A stretch of DNA of 15,587 bases from positions 1 through 15,587 of the forward strand of contig CAZVYJ010000060.1 in assembly GCA_964631565.1 (NCBI GenBank), written 5' to 3'. Source of the stretch: CAZVYJ01 sp964631565 (GTDB lineage: Bacteria; Planctomycetota; Phycisphaerae; SM23-33). The position numbers and the translations under genes are program-made. A model generated the notes under the pieces. It was not told the origin of the DNA. It saw nothing but the letters and a program-made list of their open reading frames with translations, and made no database searches. How positions within the stretch are numbered: the stretch's first letter is position 1; each line of letters begins with the position of its first letter. This document shows positions 14,132 through 15,587 of this stretch, in pieces.

Positions 14132-15130
14132 ATGTACGGAACGGCTCCCGGCATACTCGATTGTCGGATCAGCGAGATGCCGGTTTCGGTTATCGACTTT
14201 GAAACGACGGGCCTGACGCCCGGCATTGACCGAGTGGTCGAGGCTTCGGTTGTTCGTGTGGACCCGGGCCGGCCTCCCCGCCTGGCGTTCAACTCCCTGG
14301 TTGATCCCCGCAGGCCGATGGCCGCCACCGAAATCCACGGCATAACCGAAGAGGACGTCGCCGGCGCGCCCTCGTTCGACGAAATCGCGGGCGACCTTGT
14401 GCGGTCGCTCTCCGGCAGCGTCATTGCTTCGTACAATGTCTATTTCGACATGAATTTCCTCACCTACGAGTTTCGCCAGTCAGGTCTGTTCTGCTCGCCG
14501 CCGAACGTATGCCTCATGTACATGAGGCCCATGCTCGGCCTGGGCCGGAAATGCTCGCTCGAAGACGCCTGCAGGGAACTCGGCGTAAAGCACGATGCCC
14601 TGCACGCAGCCGCACCCGACGCCCTCGCGGCTACGGGACTGTTCGGCGTCTACATGAAGAAGATGGAAGACATGGGCCTTTCGACCTTCGCGGACCTGGC
14701 CGGTCTCAAGAAGTACAGGTTCGTCGAGAGTTTTTCGCGCAGGCCGTTTGAAGAATCCCTCGCCGGGCATATCGCGCCGTGCGAAAATCTCAAACCGCGG
14801 ACAGCCAGACCGAACCGCACCGAAACCGACCTTCCCGTTTACGACCCGCCTCTGACCGGCGGCAGGGCGATGGGCCTGTACTGGGACGCGCTGCGGACCG
14901 TGCTGGCCGACATGCGCGTGACCGACGCGGAAATCGAATATCTCAAGCAGAAGAAGCTCGAACTCGGCCTGAAGGACGAAGAGGTCCGCGTGGTGCACGC
15001 GCGTGCGTTTACCGGCGTGATATCGCAGTTCGTCGGGCACGACTGGCTGGGCAGCCGAGAGTGCATGATGATGCACCGCCTCTACCGCTGCCTCAGCGAG
15101 GCCGGATGGGCGCCGGGCGAAATCGCCTGA
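14132..15130 (+). CDS. DnaQ-like 3'-5' exonuclease with C-terminal TerB-like domain
   Basis: This 332-residue protein has an N-terminal DEDDh exonuclease domain, as in the DNA polymerase III epsilon subunit. Numbering from the upstream ATG at 14123: Asp25 and Glu27 in VIDFETTG, Asp109 in SYNVYFDMNFL, and His161/Asp166 in the terminal HAAAPD segment, so the full catalytic set is present. Residues about 255-330 form a helical domain resembling the TerB-like module seen after such exonucleases in some bacteria. The middle, about 185-250, is a proline-rich linker. The domain order suggests a repair or processing nuclease rather than the replicative proofreader. ATG 14132 is preferred because GGAGA lies at a nine-base spacing; ATG 14123 is too close to it. 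No other DNA-repair gene is adjacent. Confidence 0.85.
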   Translation: MYGTAPGILDCRISEMPVSVIDFETTGLTPGIDRVVEASVVRVDPGRPPRLAFNSLVDPRRPMAATEIHGITEEDVAGAPSFDEIAGDLVRSLSGSVIASYNVYFDMNFLTYEFRQSGLFCSPPNVCLMYMRPMLGLGRKCSLEDACRELGVKHDALHAAAPDALAATGLFGVYMKKMEDMGLSTFADLAGLKKYRFVESFSRRPFEESLAGHIAPCENLKPRTARPNRTETDLPVYDPPLTGGRAMGLYWDALRTVLADMRVTDAEIEYLKQKKLELGLKDEEVRVVHARAFTGVISQFVGHDWLGSRECMMMHRLYRCLSEAGWAPGEIA

Positions 15131-15180
15131 CCCGCCTTCGTGGCTTAGCCACTACGGCGGGCAGGCCCGCCTGTGTTTTT
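15131..15180 (+). terminator. Hairpin pair with T-run after the exonuclease gene
   Basis: GGCGGGC (15156-15162) pairs with GCCCGCC (15165-15171), followed by TGTGTTTTT, as a candidate intrinsic terminator. The same GGCGGG can instead pair with CCCGCC at 15131-15136 around an inner GTGGC/GCCAC stem, so the two folds exclude each other. Confidence 0.5.
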
Positions 15181-15292
15181 CAGCCGCGAAGCGAAAGCTG
15201 TAATACAGGCGGACGTTTTACTCGGTTAAATTCGTGATTCGCAATTCGTGATTTGTCCCTTCATTTTCCTGTCCGCAATTTTTTCCCCGCAT

Positions 15293-15321
15293 TTGCCGCG
15301 TTCACGGATGAATCTTACATT
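15293..15321 (+). promoter_or_regulatory. Promoter-like site before the leader RNA
   Basis: TTGCCG (15293-15298) and TACATT (15316-15321) are separated by 17 bases, each matching the sigma-70 consensus at four of six positions. It would start a transcript near 15328, just before the structured region. Confidence 0.3.
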
Positions 15322-15327
15322 TCTGGC

Positions 15328-15515
15328 GGAGGCGAAGGCTGTTCGAAACACCTTCGTCGCCGGACTTATAAATATCACTGCTGGCAGGAGGCGCGGTGTC
15401 CGTCACCTGAAAGCGACGCGACACCGCAACAGCCGCGAAAAGATGCGAAAGCAGAAAGCAGGAGAGACCGCTCACCCGGCCGGGACATTGCTCAAGCCCC
15501 GGCCGGGTTCTTTTT
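15328..15515 (+). ncRNA. Structured leader-like RNA ending in a terminator; riboswitch candidate
   Basis: Three folding elements appear in a stretch without a credible gene. They are CGAAGG with CCTTCG near 15333-15356; GCGGTGTC (15393-15400) with GACACCGC (15420-15427), extended inside by GTC/GAC; and the terminator at 15475-15515. Isolated strings such as GGTG, CCGCAAC and AGCAGGAGA recall the cobalamin riboswitch core, but the order of pairs does not match clearly and the class is not assigned. Function would be in cis on a gene beyond the right edge. A small trans-acting RNA is equally possible. The rest of the gene-free 15181-15587 interval shows nothing coherent apart from the promoter-like site at 15293-15321; a weak ORF at 15248-15517 runs across these structures. 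Confidence 0.4.
15475..15515 (+). terminator. Strong intrinsic terminator
   Basis: CCCGGCCGGG (15475-15484) pairs with the same palindromic sequence at 15498-15507 around a 13-base loop, and TTCTTTTT follows. It closes the leader-like RNA on the plus strand. Confidence 0.8.
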
Positions 15516-15587
15516 AGGCCCGCACAACGTTCTTAGAACCTATCCCAAAAACTTGATTTTATACTGGCGCATTCATAACCGATGTGT

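Noticed and set aside
15248..15517. Plus-strand reading frame of 89 codons
   Set aside because: It runs through the predicted stems and ends beyond the terminator hairpin. The composition is basic and unstructured, and no ribosome-binding site is evident.

Overview
The window is GC-rich, gene-dense bacterial DNA. Three proteins have lipobox signal peptides, which implies an envelope with exported lipoproteins. An Rnf-type redox gene pair points to an anaerobic or facultative lifestyle. The style of several proteins (the IS200-like protein with its 'TTYGKWLRGD' start, the nucleotidyltransferase with 'ARGLGKRM', the TerB-tailed DnaQ-like exonuclease) suggests a Planctomycetota/Phycisphaerae-like organism. 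That placement is an impression from protein style, not a computed one. No rRNA, tRNA or CRISPR array was found.

Layout. (1) 117-2329, minus strand: queE, queD and a beta-helix/LysM lipoprotein, probably one unit that makes a queuosine precursor and an envelope protein. (2) 2376-3764, plus strand: a GT-C type membrane glycosyltransferase, divergent from queE. (3) 3761-6435, minus strand: an rnfC-rnfD pair with ATGA coupling and no other rnf gene beside it. Both proteins have eroded cofactor motifs. (4) 6436-6691: short inverted repeats resembling a miniature element, plus a 14-bp hairpin. (5) 6692-7777, minus strand: a protein with a JAMM/MPN-like metal site. (6) 7876-8812: a REP-associated tyrosine transposase (RAYT) flanked by seven 24-nt GC-rich palindromes. 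(7) 8881-11114, minus strand: a PpiC-type foldase lipoprotein overlapping an AlaC-like aminotransferase gene. (8) 11296-15130, plus strand: a sugar nucleotidyltransferase, a galactokinase-family GHMP kinase, a small lipoprotein and a DnaQ-like exonuclease. The first two look like a sugar-salvage pair (sugar to sugar-1-phosphate to NDP-sugar). (9) 15131-15587: no convincing gene. It holds hairpins, a promoter-like site and a structured leader-like RNA ending in a strong intrinsic terminator, so the next gene probably lies just past the right edge.

The two most notable systems are the RAYT/REP locus and the rnfCD-like pair. In the first, the palindrome cores on the two sides of the transposase are reverse complements of each other (exactly for one family, with one base change for the other), while the spacers keep one orientation. 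In the second, the iron-sulfur ligands are intact, but the NADH/FMN-binding signature of RnfC and the flavinylation motif of RnfD are degenerate.
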